DNA from: Corynebacterium hansenii
Lineage (GTDB): Bacteria > Actinomycetota > Actinomycetes > Mycobacteriales > Mycobacteriaceae
Assembly: GCF_030408795.1 (NCBI RefSeq)
Contig: NZ_CP047211.1
Coordinates: 1,488,001 to 1,552,000 of the forward strand
Length of the DNA: 64,000 nt
Reading direction: 5' to 3'
Positions within the stretch are counted from its first letter, which is position 1, and each line of letters opens with the position of its first letter. The notes under the pieces are model-generated. The model did not search any database and had not been told where the DNA came from. It was given only the letters and a program-made list of their open reading frames with translations. Shown here piece after piece: positions 1 through 10,911 of this stretch. The translations under genes were made by a program, and so were the position numbers.

Positions 1-1
1 C

Positions 2-1012
2 GTCACCGACGACCCGGCCATCGCCGAGTCGGTGTGGCTGAAGGCGCAGGCCATCGGACTGTGCGACGTGCACCCGGTCGGCTCGATCACCAAGGGGCTC
101 AAGGGCGAGGGCCTGACCGAATTCGGCATGATGGCCGACTCGCAGGCCAAGGTGCGCATGTTCTCCGACGACGGCAAGTGCGTCGACGACCCGCTGATCA
201 TGCGCCGCGCCATCGAGTACGCCCGCGGCGAGGACGTCCTGCTGGCGCAGCACTGCGAGGACCCGCGCCTGACCAAGGGCGCCGTCGCCCACGAGGGCCC
301 GACCGCCGCCCGCCTGGGCCTCGGCGGCTGGCCGCGCGTGGCCGAGGAGTCCATCGTCGCCCGCGACGCCATCATGGCGCGCGACTACGGCGGCCGCATG
401 CACATCTGCCACGCCTCCACCGAGGGCACCGTCGAGCTGGTCAAGTGGGCGAAGGAGCGCGGCATCCCGCTGACGGCGGAGGTCACCCCCCACCACCTGA
501 TCCTCACCGACGCCCGCCTGGAGACCTTCGACGGCGTCAACCGCGTCAACCCGCCGCTGCGCGAGGACCGCGACGCGAAGGCGCTGCGGCAGGCGCTCAT
601 CGAAGGCGTCATCGACTGCGTGGCCACCGACCACGCGCCGCACGGCTCGGAAGAGAAGTGCTGCGAATTCGAGCACGCCAAGCCCGGCATGCTCGGGCTC
701 GAGACCTCGCTGCCGATCATCGCGAAGGAGTTCGTCCTCGACGGCCCCTGCGACTGGCGCTGGCTGGCGAAGGTCATGAGCGAACGGCCGGCGGAGATCG
801 TCCGCCTGCCCGGCCACGGCCGCCCGATCGCCGTCGGCGAGCCCGCGAACCTGACGGTCGTGGACCCCGGCCGGGCCTGGACGGTCCACGGCGCCGATCT
901 GGCGTCGAAGGCCGAGAACACCCCCTACGAAGACATGGAGATGGCCGTCTCGGTCGCCGCGACAGTGCTGCGCGGCCGCGTCACGGCCCACGACGGAAAG
1001 GCGACCGCCTGA
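2..1012 (+). CDS. pyrC: Dihydroorotase, 5'-truncated by window edge
   Basis: Cyclises N-carbamoyl-L-aspartate to dihydroorotate, the third step of UMP synthesis, in the cytoplasm. The visible 336 residues are the C-terminal three quarters of the enzyme; the N-terminal part carrying the first metal-binding His-x-His lies before the window. Visible signatures are the histidine of QHCEDPRL, the AEVTPHH segment, the NPPLRED substrate loop and the catalytic ATDHAPH motif, which together identify the amidohydrolase dihydroorotase family. The C-terminus ([11 protein letters not shown]) is typical of class I bacterial PyrC. The stop codon overlaps the first possible carA start, so the two are co-transcribed. 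The frame is open from base 2, so the true start is upstream. Confidence 0.96.
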   Translation, partial: VTDDPAIAESVWLKAQAIGLCDVHPVGSITKGLKGEGLTEFGMMADSQAKVRMFSDDGKCVDDPLIMRRAIEYARGEDVLLAQHCEDPRLTKGAVAHEGPTAARLGLGGWPRVAEESIVARDAIMARDYGGRMHICHASTEGTVELVKWAKERGIPLTAEVTPHHLILTDARLETFDGVNRVNPPLREDRDAKALRQALIEGVIDCVATDHAPHGSEEKCCEFEHAKPGMLGLETSLPIIAKEFVLDGPCDWRWLAKVMSERPAEIVRLPGHGRPIAVGEPANLTVVDPGRAWTVHGADLASKAENTPYEDMEMAVSVAATVLRGRVTAHDGKATA

Positions 1013-1068
1013 TGGGCAAGCACCACAAGGACACCCTCCATGCCGGAGAGAACGAGAAAGGCAGCCAC

Positions 1069-2241
1069 GTGAGCAACGCCCCCGCGGACGAAAACACCCC
1101 CGCGGTCCTGGTCCTGGCCGATGGCAAGGTCTTCCGCGGCCGAGGATTCGGCGCGACCGGAACGACCCTCGGCGAGGCGGTCTTCACCACCGCCATGACC
1201 GGCTACCAGGAAACCCTGACCGACCCGTCGTACCACCGCCAGATCATCGTCGCCACGCCGCCGCAGATCGGCAACACCGGATGGAACGACGAGGACTCGG
1301 AGTCCCACGACGGCCGCATCTGGGCCGCGGGCTACGTCATCCGCGACCTGTCCCGCGCCCCGTCGAACTGGCGCAGCCGCCGCACGCTCGTCGACGAAAT
1401 GGTCGAGCAGGGCCTCATCGGCATCCGCCAGGTGGACACCCGCGCCATCGTCCGCCACATCCGCGACCACGGCGCCGTCGCCGCCGGCATCTTCTCCGGC
1501 GAGGACGCCGCGCGCCCGGTCGACGAGCTGGTCGAGATCGTCCGCGCCCAGCCGTCGATGGCCGGCGCGAACCTGTCGGAGGAGGTCACGGCGGGGGAGA
1601 CCTACGTGATCGAGCCGGAGGGCGAGGCCAAGGCGACCGTCGTGGCATACGACCTGGGCATCAAGGCCAACACCCCGCGCGAGCTGGCCAAGCGCGGCGC
1701 CCGGGTCGTCGTCGTCCCGGCGAACACCCCGTACCCGGAGATCAAGAAGGAGCACGCCCCGGACGGCGTGTTCATCTCCAACGGCCCCGGCGACCCGGCC
1801 ACCGCCGACGCCATGGTCCAGGTGGCCAAGAACGCCATGGACGACGGCATGCCGCTGTTCGGCATCTGCTTCGGCAACCAGATCCTCGGCCGCGCCCTTG
1901 GCCTGAGCACCTACAAGATGCGCTTCGGCCACCGGGGCATCAACGTGCCGGTCAAGGACCACGTCACGGGCACCTTCTACATCACGGCCCAGAACCACGG
2001 CTTCGCCCTGGAGGGGGAGCCGGGCAAGAGCTTCGACACCCCGTGGGGTCCGGCGAAGATCACCCACACCTGCCTCAACGACGACACCGTCGAGGGCGTG
2101 GCGCTCGAGTCGGGCATGGCCTTCTCCGTGCAGTACCACCCGGAGTCGGCGGCCGGCCCGCATGACGCCCACAACCTCTTCGACGACTTCATGGCGCTGA
2201 TGGACCGCGCCGGTTCGAACAACCAGGAAGGCCAGAACTAG
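1069..2241 (+). CDS. carA: Carbamoyl-phosphate synthase small (glutaminase) subunit
   Basis: Hydrolyses glutamine and channels ammonia to CarB for carbamoyl phosphate, the precursor of UMP and arginine. The N-terminal small-subunit domain (TTAMTGYQETLTDPSYHRQI) is followed by a class I glutamine amidotransferase domain with nucleophile Cys267 in GICFGNQ and the His357-Pro-Glu pair in YHPESAAGP. I chose the GTG at 1069, giving 390 residues, because a GAGAAAGG purine run precedes it and the protein then begins close to known corynebacterial CarA. An in-frame ATG at 1012 that overlaps the pyrC stop (TGATG) would add 19 residues and cannot be excluded. It lies between pyrC and carB in the pyrimidine operon. 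Confidence 0.96.
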   Translation: MSNAPADENTPAVLVLADGKVFRGRGFGATGTTLGEAVFTTAMTGYQETLTDPSYHRQIIVATPPQIGNTGWNDEDSESHDGRIWAAGYVIRDLSRAPSNWRSRRTLVDEMVEQGLIGIRQVDTRAIVRHIRDHGAVAAGIFSGEDAARPVDELVEIVRAQPSMAGANLSEEVTAGETYVIEPEGEAKATVVAYDLGIKANTPRELAKRGARVVVVPANTPYPEIKKEHAPDGVFISNGPGDPATADAMVQVAKNAMDDGMPLFGICFGNQILGRALGLSTYKMRFGHRGINVPVKDHVTGTFYITAQNHGFALEGEPGKSFDTPWGPAKITHTCLNDDTVEGVALESGMAFSVQYHPESAAGPHDAHNLFDDFMALMDRAGSNNQEGQN

Positions 2242-2244
2242 AAC

Positions 2245-5586
<3,342 letters not shown>

Positions 5587-5592
5587 GCCGCC

Positions 5593-6474
5593 GTGGCGGA
5601 CAACGTCGTGGCGACCCCGCCGCGGGACGGCGGCCGCGCGGGCTTCGGCTCGCGCCTGGTCGCCGCCACGCGGGAACGGGGGCGCCTGTGCGCGGGCATC
5701 GACCCGCACCCGTCGCTGCTGCGCGACTGGGGCCTGAGCGTCGACGCCGACGGCGTGGAGACCTTCACCCGCATTTGCGTGGAGGCCTTCGCCGGCACGG
5801 TGGCGCTGGTCAAGCCCCAGGTGGCCTTCTACGAGGCGTTCGGCTCGAAGGGTTTCGCGATCCTCGAGCGCGCGCTGGCGGAGCTTTCCGACGGCGGGGC
5901 GCTGACCCTGGCCGACGCCAAACGGGGCGACATCGGGTCCACGATGGCCGCCTATGCGGACGCGTGGCTGTCCGACGGCTCCCCGCTCGCGGTCGACGCC
6001 GTGACGGTGTCCCCGTACCTGGGCTTCGGGTCCCTGGAGCCGGCGCTGTCGCTGGCGGAGGCCACGGGCCGCGGCGTGTTCGTGCTCGCCGCGACGTCCA
6101 ACCCGGAGGGCCGTTCGGTGCAGGGCGCCGTGCTCGAGCGCGAGGGCCGCACCGTGGAGCTCGCCCAGGACATCGTCGACCGTGCGGCGCAGCGCAACGC
6201 GCCGCACGTCGCCGCAGGTGAGCCCGCCGGTCCGGTGGGCGTCGTCGTGGGCGCCACGCTCGAGCGGGCGCCCCGGCTGGACGAGCTGAACGGGCCGATC
6301 CTCATGCCCGGCGTGGGCGCCCAGGGCGCCGGCCCGGCCGACGTCGACAGGCTCGCCGGCGACTGCTCGAGGCTCGCCCTGCCGAACATTTCGCGCGGGA
6401 TCCTGCGCCACGGGCCCGACGCGGGCGCGCTCGCGCGGGCGGTCGAGGAGGCGGCGGGGGAGTACCCCGCGTAG
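5593..6474 (+). CDS. pyrF: Orotidine 5'-phosphate decarboxylase
   Basis: Decarboxylates OMP to UMP, the last step of pyrimidine synthesis. The 293-residue length and CAGIDPHP near the N-terminus mark the long, type 2 PyrF found in actinobacteria and myxobacteria rather than the short E. coli form. The catalytic Asp-Lys-x-x-Asp array is LADAKRGDIGST, with Asp108, Lys110 and Asp113. The C-terminal phosphate-binding strand is MPGVGAQGAG. The GTG start lies 6 nt after carB with only a weak upstream purine run, consistent with translational coupling. It is the last gene of the pyrC-carA-carB-pyrF group; a 380-nt gap follows. Confidence 0.96.
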   Translation: MADNVVATPPRDGGRAGFGSRLVAATRERGRLCAGIDPHPSLLRDWGLSVDADGVETFTRICVEAFAGTVALVKPQVAFYEAFGSKGFAILERALAELSDGGALTLADAKRGDIGSTMAAYADAWLSDGSPLAVDAVTVSPYLGFGSLEPALSLAEATGRGVFVLAATSNPEGRSVQGAVLEREGRTVELAQDIVDRAAQRNAPHVAAGEPAGPVGVVVGATLERAPRLDELNGPILMPGVGAQGAGPADVDRLAGDCSRLALPNISRGILRHGPDAGALARAVEEAAGEYPA

Positions 6475-6692
6475 GCCGCGAGGGCCGCCGCACGGTCCGT
6501 TTCCGGAGCAAGGCTACCGCCGTTCCAGCCCGGCCACCTGCTGTTAGTTGGTGGCTCGGATTGGGGCGGCGGTTCTTGCACTCGGCGATCCGGTGCTATG
6601 CTGGCCGAAGTTGATCGGCCCATCGCCCAGGTCGGCGGCCTGCACGGGTCCCGGACGCACCATCGGTTCACCGGCGGACGTTTCCGGGGCAT

Positions 6693-6703
6693 CGTCGCAA
6701 AGC
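6693..6703 (+). repeat. Dispersed 11-mer CGTCGCAAAGC, copy A
   Basis: Exact copy of the 11-base motif found eight times in the window. This copy is preceded by AT instead of CC. It lies 219 nt downstream of the pyrF stop on the sense strand of pyrF, upstream of the mihF promoter. Confidence 0.7.
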
Positions 6704-6763
6704 AATCGCGTGACTCGGGCGAAGGGCCGTGTGATGTCTCCCTCGGGGGACACGCGCGGCGCA

Positions 6764-6794
6764 TTGACACGAAATCGTGTTGGTGAGGTACGGT
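6764..6794 (+). promoter_or_regulatory. Probable mihF promoter
   Basis: A consensus -35 TTGACA (6764-6769) is followed after 19 nt by TACGGT (6789-6794), which fits the actinobacterial TAnnnT -10 pattern. The spacing is one or two nt longer than ideal. Transcription would begin near 6801 and give a leader of about 54 nt ending in the strong mihF ribosome binding site. Confidence 0.5.
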
Positions 6795-6854
6795 CACCTC
6801 CGGTCCGAATGACCGGACCATCCCCAAAATGTCTAGTTTTTAACGGAGGAACCC

Positions 6855-7178
6855 GTGGCCCTTCCGCAGTTGACCCCTGAGCAGCGTGCAGCCGCCCTTG
6901 AGAAGGCCGCCCAGGCCCGCAAGGTCCGAGCCGAGCTGAAGGACAAGCTCAAGCGTGGCGCTACCGACCTGCCCGAGGTCCTGAAGCAGGCCGACGAGGA
7001 CGAGATCATCGGCAAGATGAAGGTCTCCGCTCTTCTCGAGGCCCTGCCGAAGGTCGGCAAGGTCAAGGCCCAGGAGATCATGACCGACCTGGAGATCGCC
7101 CAGACCCGCCGCCTGCGCGGCCTCGGCGACCGCCAGCGTCGCGCCCTGCTGGAGCGCTTCGGCTTCTCCGCCGAGTAA
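6855..7178 (+). CDS. mihF: Actinobacterial integration host factor MihF
   Basis: A small basic nucleoid-associated DNA-binding protein of actinobacteria, unrelated in sequence to HU/IHF of E. coli despite its name and essential in mycobacteria. The 107 residues match the family from end to end: [11 protein letters not shown] at the start, a long helical region rich in Lys and Arg, then the helix-two-turn-helix segment [13 protein letters not shown] and [13 protein letters not shown] near the C-terminus. The GTG start is fixed by a textbook ACGGAGGA site 4 nt upstream. Its position directly before gmk is the conserved actinobacterial arrangement. It has its own predicted promoter. Confidence 0.96.
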   Translation: MALPQLTPEQRAAALEKAAQARKVRAELKDKLKRGATDLPEVLKQADEDEIIGKMKVSALLEALPKVGKVKAQEIMTDLEIAQTRRLRGLGDRQRRALLERFGFSAE

Positions 7179-7183
7179 TCGCG

Positions 7184-7753
7184 ATGCCCGGGGACTCCGC
7201 TTCTCGACTGGTGGTCCTTTCCGGCCCCGCCGGCGTCGGCAAATCGACCGTCGTCGGCAGGCTCCGCGCCGAGGTGCCGGACCTTTACTTCAGCGTCTCC
7301 ATGACCACCAGGGCCCCGCGCCCGGGAGAGGTCGACGGGAAGGACTACTTCTTCGTCGACCGCGAGGAGTTCGACCGTCGCATCGACGCCGGGGAAATGC
7401 TCGAGTGGGCCGACATCCATGGCGGCCTCCAACGCTCGGGCACGCCCCGCCGCCCGGTGGAAGAAGCCCTCGCCGCAGGGCGCCCCGTGCTGGCCGAGGT
7501 CGACCTCGCCGGCGCCCGCGCGATCCGGGAATCTTCCCCCGACGCGCACCTGGTCTTCCTCGCCCCGCCGAGCTGGGACATTCTCGTGGAGCGGCTCACC
7601 GGCCGCGGCACGGAAACCGAGGAGCACATCAAGCGCAGGCTGGAGACGGCCCGCACCGAGATGGACGCGATGGACGAGTTCGACCGGACGGTCGTCAACG
7701 AGGACGTCGACGAAGCCGTCGCGGAGATCACCGCGGCGCTGCTCGGCAAATGA
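7184..7753 (+). CDS. gmk: Guanylate kinase
   Basis: Phosphorylates GMP to GDP with ATP. The 189 residues carry the P-loop [10 protein letters not shown] (Gly14-Thr22), the GMP-binding segment [20 protein letters not shown] and the strand FLAPPS before the lid, as expected for the family. It begins 5 nt after the mihF stop and has little Shine-Dalgarno of its own, so it is probably translated by coupling from mihF. rpoZ follows after about 140 nt, as in other actinobacteria. Confidence 0.97.
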   Translation: MPGDSASRLVVLSGPAGVGKSTVVGRLRAEVPDLYFSVSMTTRAPRPGEVDGKDYFFVDREEFDRRIDAGEMLEWADIHGGLQRSGTPRRPVEEALAAGRPVLAEVDLAGARAIRESSPDAHLVFLAPPSWDILVERLTGRGTETEEHIKRRLETARTEMDAMDEFDRTVVNEDVDEAVAEITAALLGK

Positions 7754-7895
7754 TTTTCCGGCGGTTGGGGCCGGGATGCTTCGCCATCCCCGCGCCGCCG
7801 CCGGTTTTCACGCGCCGGGGGACCTTCGCCGGGACCCCGGGGCGCGCACACTTTCACATTCAGGCTTTCACAACCAGGACAGGGAGATCGTCACA

Positions 7896-8177
7896 GTGAC
7901 CCAGGACATCACCGCCGCACCCGAAGCCGTCTTCGACCCGCCGGTCGGCATCACCAACCCGCCGATCGACGAGCTGCTGAAGACCGCGTCGTCGAAGTAC
8001 GCGCTGGTCATCTTCGCCGCCAAGCGCGCGCGGCAGATCAACGACTACTACCAGCAGATCGACGAGGGCATGCTCGAGTACGTCGGCCCCCTGGTGACGC
8101 CGGGCGTCGCCGAGAAGCCGCTGTCGATCGCCCTGCGCGAGATCAACGCCGGCATGCTCGAGCACACCGAGGGCTAG
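7896..8177 (+). CDS. rpoZ: RNA polymerase omega subunit
   Basis: Small accessory subunit that helps fold and assemble beta-prime into RNA polymerase. The GTG start at 7896 follows an ACAGGGAGAT ribosome binding site and gives 93 residues, the usual actinobacterial size. The core motif is [21 protein letters not shown], the conserved omega helix containing KYxLVxxAAKRARQ. The C-terminal part ([15 protein letters not shown]) matches the family. The order gmk-rpoZ-coaBC is conserved. A short GGGATG/CATCCC hairpin lies in the gmk-rpoZ gap (about 7775-7792), without a T tract. Confidence 0.95.
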   Translation: MTQDITAAPEAVFDPPVGITNPPIDELLKTASSKYALVIFAAKRARQINDYYQQIDEGMLEYVGPLVTPGVAEKPLSIALREINAGMLEHTEG

Positions 8178-8190
8178 GCGGGCGATCTGC

Positions 8191-9450
8191 ATGGGGGTTG
8201 ATGGCCGCCGTTTGAACGTCGTCGTCGGAGTGTCCGGGGGGATCGCCGCCTACAAGGCGTGCCACCTGGTCCGCGCCTTCACCGAGCGGGGGCATTCCGT
8301 CCACGTGGTGCCGACGCCGTCGGCGCTGAACTTCGTCGGGGCCGCAACCTTCGAGGCGCTGTCGGGCAACCCGGTGTCGACCACCGTGTTCGACGCCGTG
8401 GACGAGGTGCGCCACGTCCGTATCGGCCAGGAGGCCGACCTGGTCGTCGTCGCCCCCGCCACCGCCGACCTGATGTCGCGCGCGGCGCACGGCCGCGCCG
8501 ACGATCTGCTCACCGCGACGCTGCTGGTGGCCACGTGCCCGGTCGTCTTCGCCCCGGCGATGCACACCGAGATGTGGAACCACCCCGCCACCCGCGACAA
8601 CGTCGCCACCCTGCGCCGACACGGCGCCATCGTCCTGGACCCCGCGCACGGCCGCCTCACCGGCGTCGACACGGGGCCCGGCCGGCTGCCGGAGCCCGAG
8701 CAGATCGCCAAGCTCGCCCTGTTGGCGGCCGAGAAGCCCGGGGCGTTCACCCGGGACCTGGAGGGCAAGCGGGTCGTCGTCACCGCCGGCGGGACCCGCG
8801 AGGCGATCGACCCGGTCCGGTTCATCGGCAACCATTCCTCGGGCCGCCAGGGCTTCGCCCTCGCCGACGTCGCCGCCCAGCGCGGCGCCGACGTCACGCT
8901 CATCGCCGGATCGGTCGATGCGTTGGGCACCCCGCCGGGCGTGACCCTGCGGTCGATCACTTCGGCCCGCGACCTCCATGACGCGGTCGTGGAAGAGGCC
9001 CCGGGCGCGGACGTGGTCATCATGGCCGCCGCCGTCGCCGATTTCCGCCCGGGCACCGAATCCGACTCGAAGCTGAAGAAGGGCGCGTCCGACGACGCCC
9101 TGTCCCGCATCGAGCTGGTGGAGAACCCCGACATCCTCGCCGATGCCGTCCGCCGCCGCGCGGACGGGGAGCTCGACGCCGCCACGGTCATCGTGGGCTT
9201 CGCCGCGGAAACCGGCGACGCCACCGCGACGCCGCTGGAGCACGCGAAGACGAAGCTCGCCCGCAAGGGCTGCGACCTGCTCATGTGCAACGACGTCTCC
9301 GGCGGCGCCACCTTCGGCGCGGAGGACAACGTCGGCTGGATCCTCGACGCCGACGGCACGATCGACGACGTCCCCCGCGGATCCAAGCACGCCGTCGCGG
9401 CGAACATCCTCGACGCGGTCGCCCGCCGGGTCGCGGCCGCCCGAGGCTGA
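8191..9450 (+). CDS. coaBC: Bifunctional phosphopantothenoylcysteine decarboxylase/synthase
   Basis: Condenses 4'-phosphopantothenate with cysteine using CTP (CoaB) and decarboxylates the product to 4'-phosphopantetheine (CoaC), two steps of CoA synthesis. Residues 1 to about 190 are the FMN-dependent CoaC domain, with VSGGIAAYK at the start and APAMHTEMW in the substrate clamp; His replaces the Asn of the E. coli PAMN motif, a variant I recall in other corynebacteria. From about residue 196 the CoaB domain begins with VVVTAGGTREAIDPVRFI and contains the dimer-interface NHSSGRQG. The ATG lies 13 nt after rpoZ. The dispersed CGTCGCAAAGC motif begins 8 nt after its stop. Confidence 0.95.
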   Translation: MGVDGRRLNVVVGVSGGIAAYKACHLVRAFTERGHSVHVVPTPSALNFVGAATFEALSGNPVSTTVFDAVDEVRHVRIGQEADLVVVAPATADLMSRAAHGRADDLLTATLLVATCPVVFAPAMHTEMWNHPATRDNVATLRRHGAIVLDPAHGRLTGVDTGPGRLPEPEQIAKLALLAAEKPGAFTRDLEGKRVVVTAGGTREAIDPVRFIGNHSSGRQGFALADVAAQRGADVTLIAGSVDALGTPPGVTLRSITSARDLHDAVVEEAPGADVVIMAAAVADFRPGTESDSKLKKGASDDALSRIELVENPDILADAVRRRADGELDAATVIVGFAAETGDATATPLEHAKTKLARKGCDLLMCNDVSGGATFGAEDNVGWILDADGTIDDVPRGSKHAVAANILDAVARRVAAARG

Positions 9451-9457
9451 CCGCCGG

Positions 9458-9469
9458 CCGTCGCAAAGC
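9458..9469 (+). repeat. Dispersed 12-mer CCGTCGCAAAGC, copy B
   Basis: Exact copy of the motif, starting 8 nt after the coaBC stop and on the coaBC sense strand. It is preceded by GG and followed at once by a GCGCTGAGCGC dyad and the 14-bp tandem repeats. Confidence 0.75.
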
Positions 9470-9474
9470 GCTGA

Positions 9475-9516
9475 GCGCACGGCGCAACGCGCACGGCGCA
9501 ACGCGCACGGCGCAAC
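9475..9516 (+). repeat. Three perfect tandem 14-bp repeats
   Basis: The unit GCGCACGGCGCAAC occurs three times without a mismatch at 9475-9488, 9489-9502 and 9503-9516, in the non-coding gap between coaBC and metK. The array lies about 75 nt upstream of the probable metK -10 hexamer. It may be a regulator-binding array, a processed 3' end, or simply a slippage-prone minisatellite. Confidence 0.85.
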
Positions 9517-9591
9517 GCGGAAGCGCGAAACGTAAGCTCGACACCCGCCCCCGCATCCGGACCCCGGCCACGCCAACTGAACCGCTTGGTC

Positions 9592-9597
9592 TATGAT
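9592..9597 (+). promoter_or_regulatory. Probable metK -10 hexamer
   Basis: TATGAT sits 66 nt before the metK start. No good -35 is visible at 16-18 nt. A start near 9604 would give a leader of about 60 nt with a short GCGCGG/CCGCGC hairpin just before the AAGGAAGG ribosome binding site. I see no recognisable SAM riboswitch fold. Confidence 0.45.
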
Positions 9598-9663
9598 TCT
9601 CCGGGTACCCGCACAACGAACCCCGGCGCGGCGCATTCGCCCGCGCGGTAAGGAAGGCTTTCC

Positions 9664-10875
9664 GTGGCTCACGACCTGCGCCTGTTCTCCAGTGAATCCG
9701 TCACCGAGGGGCATCCGGACAAGATCTGCGACTCCATCTCGGACGCGATCCTCGACGCCATGCTGGAGGTCGACCCGGACAGCCGCGTGGCCGTCGAAAC
9801 CGTGGTGACCACCGGCCTGGTCCACGTCGTCGGCGAGGTGTCGACCCGCGGCTACGTCGAGATCCCGCGCATCGTGCGCCGCCGGCTGATGGACATCGGG
9901 TTCGACTCGTCCGAGAAGGGCTTCGACGGCACCACCTGCGGCGTGTCGGTCTCCATCGGCGAGCAGTCGCCGGAGATCGCCGAGGGCGTCACCGAATCGC
10001 TGGAGTCCCGCGCCGCCGGCGGCGACATCGAGGCCGACGACCGCGCCGGCGCCGGCGACCAGGGCCTGATGTTCGGCTACGCCGTGCGCGAGACTCCGGA
10101 GCTCATGCCGCTGCCGATCGCGCTGGCCCACCGCCTGGCGCGCCGCCTGACGGAGGTGCGCAAGAACGGCACCCTGGACTACCTGCGGCCGGACGGCAAG
10201 ACCCAGGTCACCGTCGGCTACGACGAGAACGACGTCCCGGTCGCGTTGGACACCGTGGTCATCTCCACCCAGCACAACCCCGGCGTCACGCACGCCCAGC
10301 TGGAGGAGGACCTGCGCCGCGAGGTCCTCGATCCGGTGCTCGCCGCCGAGGGCCTGCCGGACCTCGACGTGTCCGCCCTGACGCTGCTGATCAACCCGTC
10401 CGGTTCGTTCGTGGTCGGCGGCCCGATGGGCGACGCCGGCCTGACCGGCCGCAAGATCATCGTGGACACCTACGGCGGCATGGCCCGCCACGGCGGCGGC
10501 GCGTTCTCGGGCAAGGACCCGTCGAAGGTGGACCGTTCCGCGGCCTACGCCATGCGCTGGGTGGCCAAGAACGTCGTCGCCGCCGGGCTGGCGGAGCGCG
10601 TCGAGGTGCAGGTGGCCTACGCCATCGGCCGCGCCAACCCCGTTGGCCTGTACGTGGAGACCTTCGGCACCGGCGCCGTCGACCGCAAGGTCATCGAGGA
10701 CGCCATCCGCAAGGTGTTCGACCTGCGCCCGGCCGCGATCATCCGCGAGCTGGACCTGAAGCGCCCGATCTACGCGCAGACCTCGGCGTACGGCCACTTC
10801 GGCCGCACGGACGTGGATCTGCCGTGGGAGCGCGTCAACCGCGTCGCGGACCTGCGCGCGGCGGCGGGCCTGTAG
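9664..10875 (+). CDS. metK: S-adenosylmethionine synthetase
   Basis: Makes S-adenosylmethionine from methionine and ATP. The 403 residues show the family signatures in order: [19 protein letters not shown] near the N-terminus, [12 protein letters not shown] (about residue 130) and the P-loop-like [16 protein letters not shown] (about residue 278). Length is normal for actinobacteria. The GTG start is supported by an AAGGAAGG site 5-6 nt upstream. The enzyme supplies the methyl donor for RsmB, encoded 5 kb downstream. It has its own -10 element and is followed 36 nt later by priA. Confidence 0.97.
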   Translation: MAHDLRLFSSESVTEGHPDKICDSISDAILDAMLEVDPDSRVAVETVVTTGLVHVVGEVSTRGYVEIPRIVRRRLMDIGFDSSEKGFDGTTCGVSVSIGEQSPEIAEGVTESLESRAAGGDIEADDRAGAGDQGLMFGYAVRETPELMPLPIALAHRLARRLTEVRKNGTLDYLRPDGKTQVTVGYDENDVPVALDTVVISTQHNPGVTHAQLEEDLRREVLDPVLAAEGLPDLDVSALTLLINPSGSFVVGGPMGDAGLTGRKIIVDTYGGMARHGGGAFSGKDPSKVDRSAAYAMRWVAKNVVAAGLAERVEVQVAYAIGRANPVGLYVETFGTGAVDRKVIEDAIRKVFDLRPAAIIRELDLKRPIYAQTSAYGHFGRTDVDLPWERVNRVADLRAAAGL

Positions 10876-10897
10876 CGCGCGTGCGGCGCCCCGTCTC

Positions 10898-10903
10898 TAA
10901 GAT
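10898..10903 (+). promoter_or_regulatory. -10 hexamer for priA, leaderless type
   Basis: TAAGAT ends 8 nt before the priA ATG at 10912, so a transcript would start at or within 1-2 nt of the start codon. No -35 of note is visible. Confidence 0.45.
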
Positions 10904-10911
10904 GGGGTGCC

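Larger units (their letters stand above)
6475..6854. other. Intergenic region pyrF-mihF with promoter elements
   Basis: This 380-nt stretch has no convincing gene. It holds one copy of the dispersed CGTCGCAAAGC motif (6693-6703), a likely mihF promoter (6764-6794) and, further upstream, a TATGCT hexamer (6597-6602) with TCTTGC 17 nt before it that could be a second, distal promoter. I see no clear terminator for the pyr operon. A 110-codon open frame on the plus strand here shows no recognisable domain and runs into mihF in another frame, so I do not call it. Confidence 0.6.

Noticed and set aside
6548..6880. Possible 110-codon gene before mihF
   Set aside because: No domain, no ribosome binding site, overlap with the mihF start in another frame, and promoter elements lie within it.
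9470..9663. SAM riboswitch before metK
   Set aside because: The leader after the likely -10 is only about 60 nt and contains one short hairpin; no known SAM aptamer pattern is visible.
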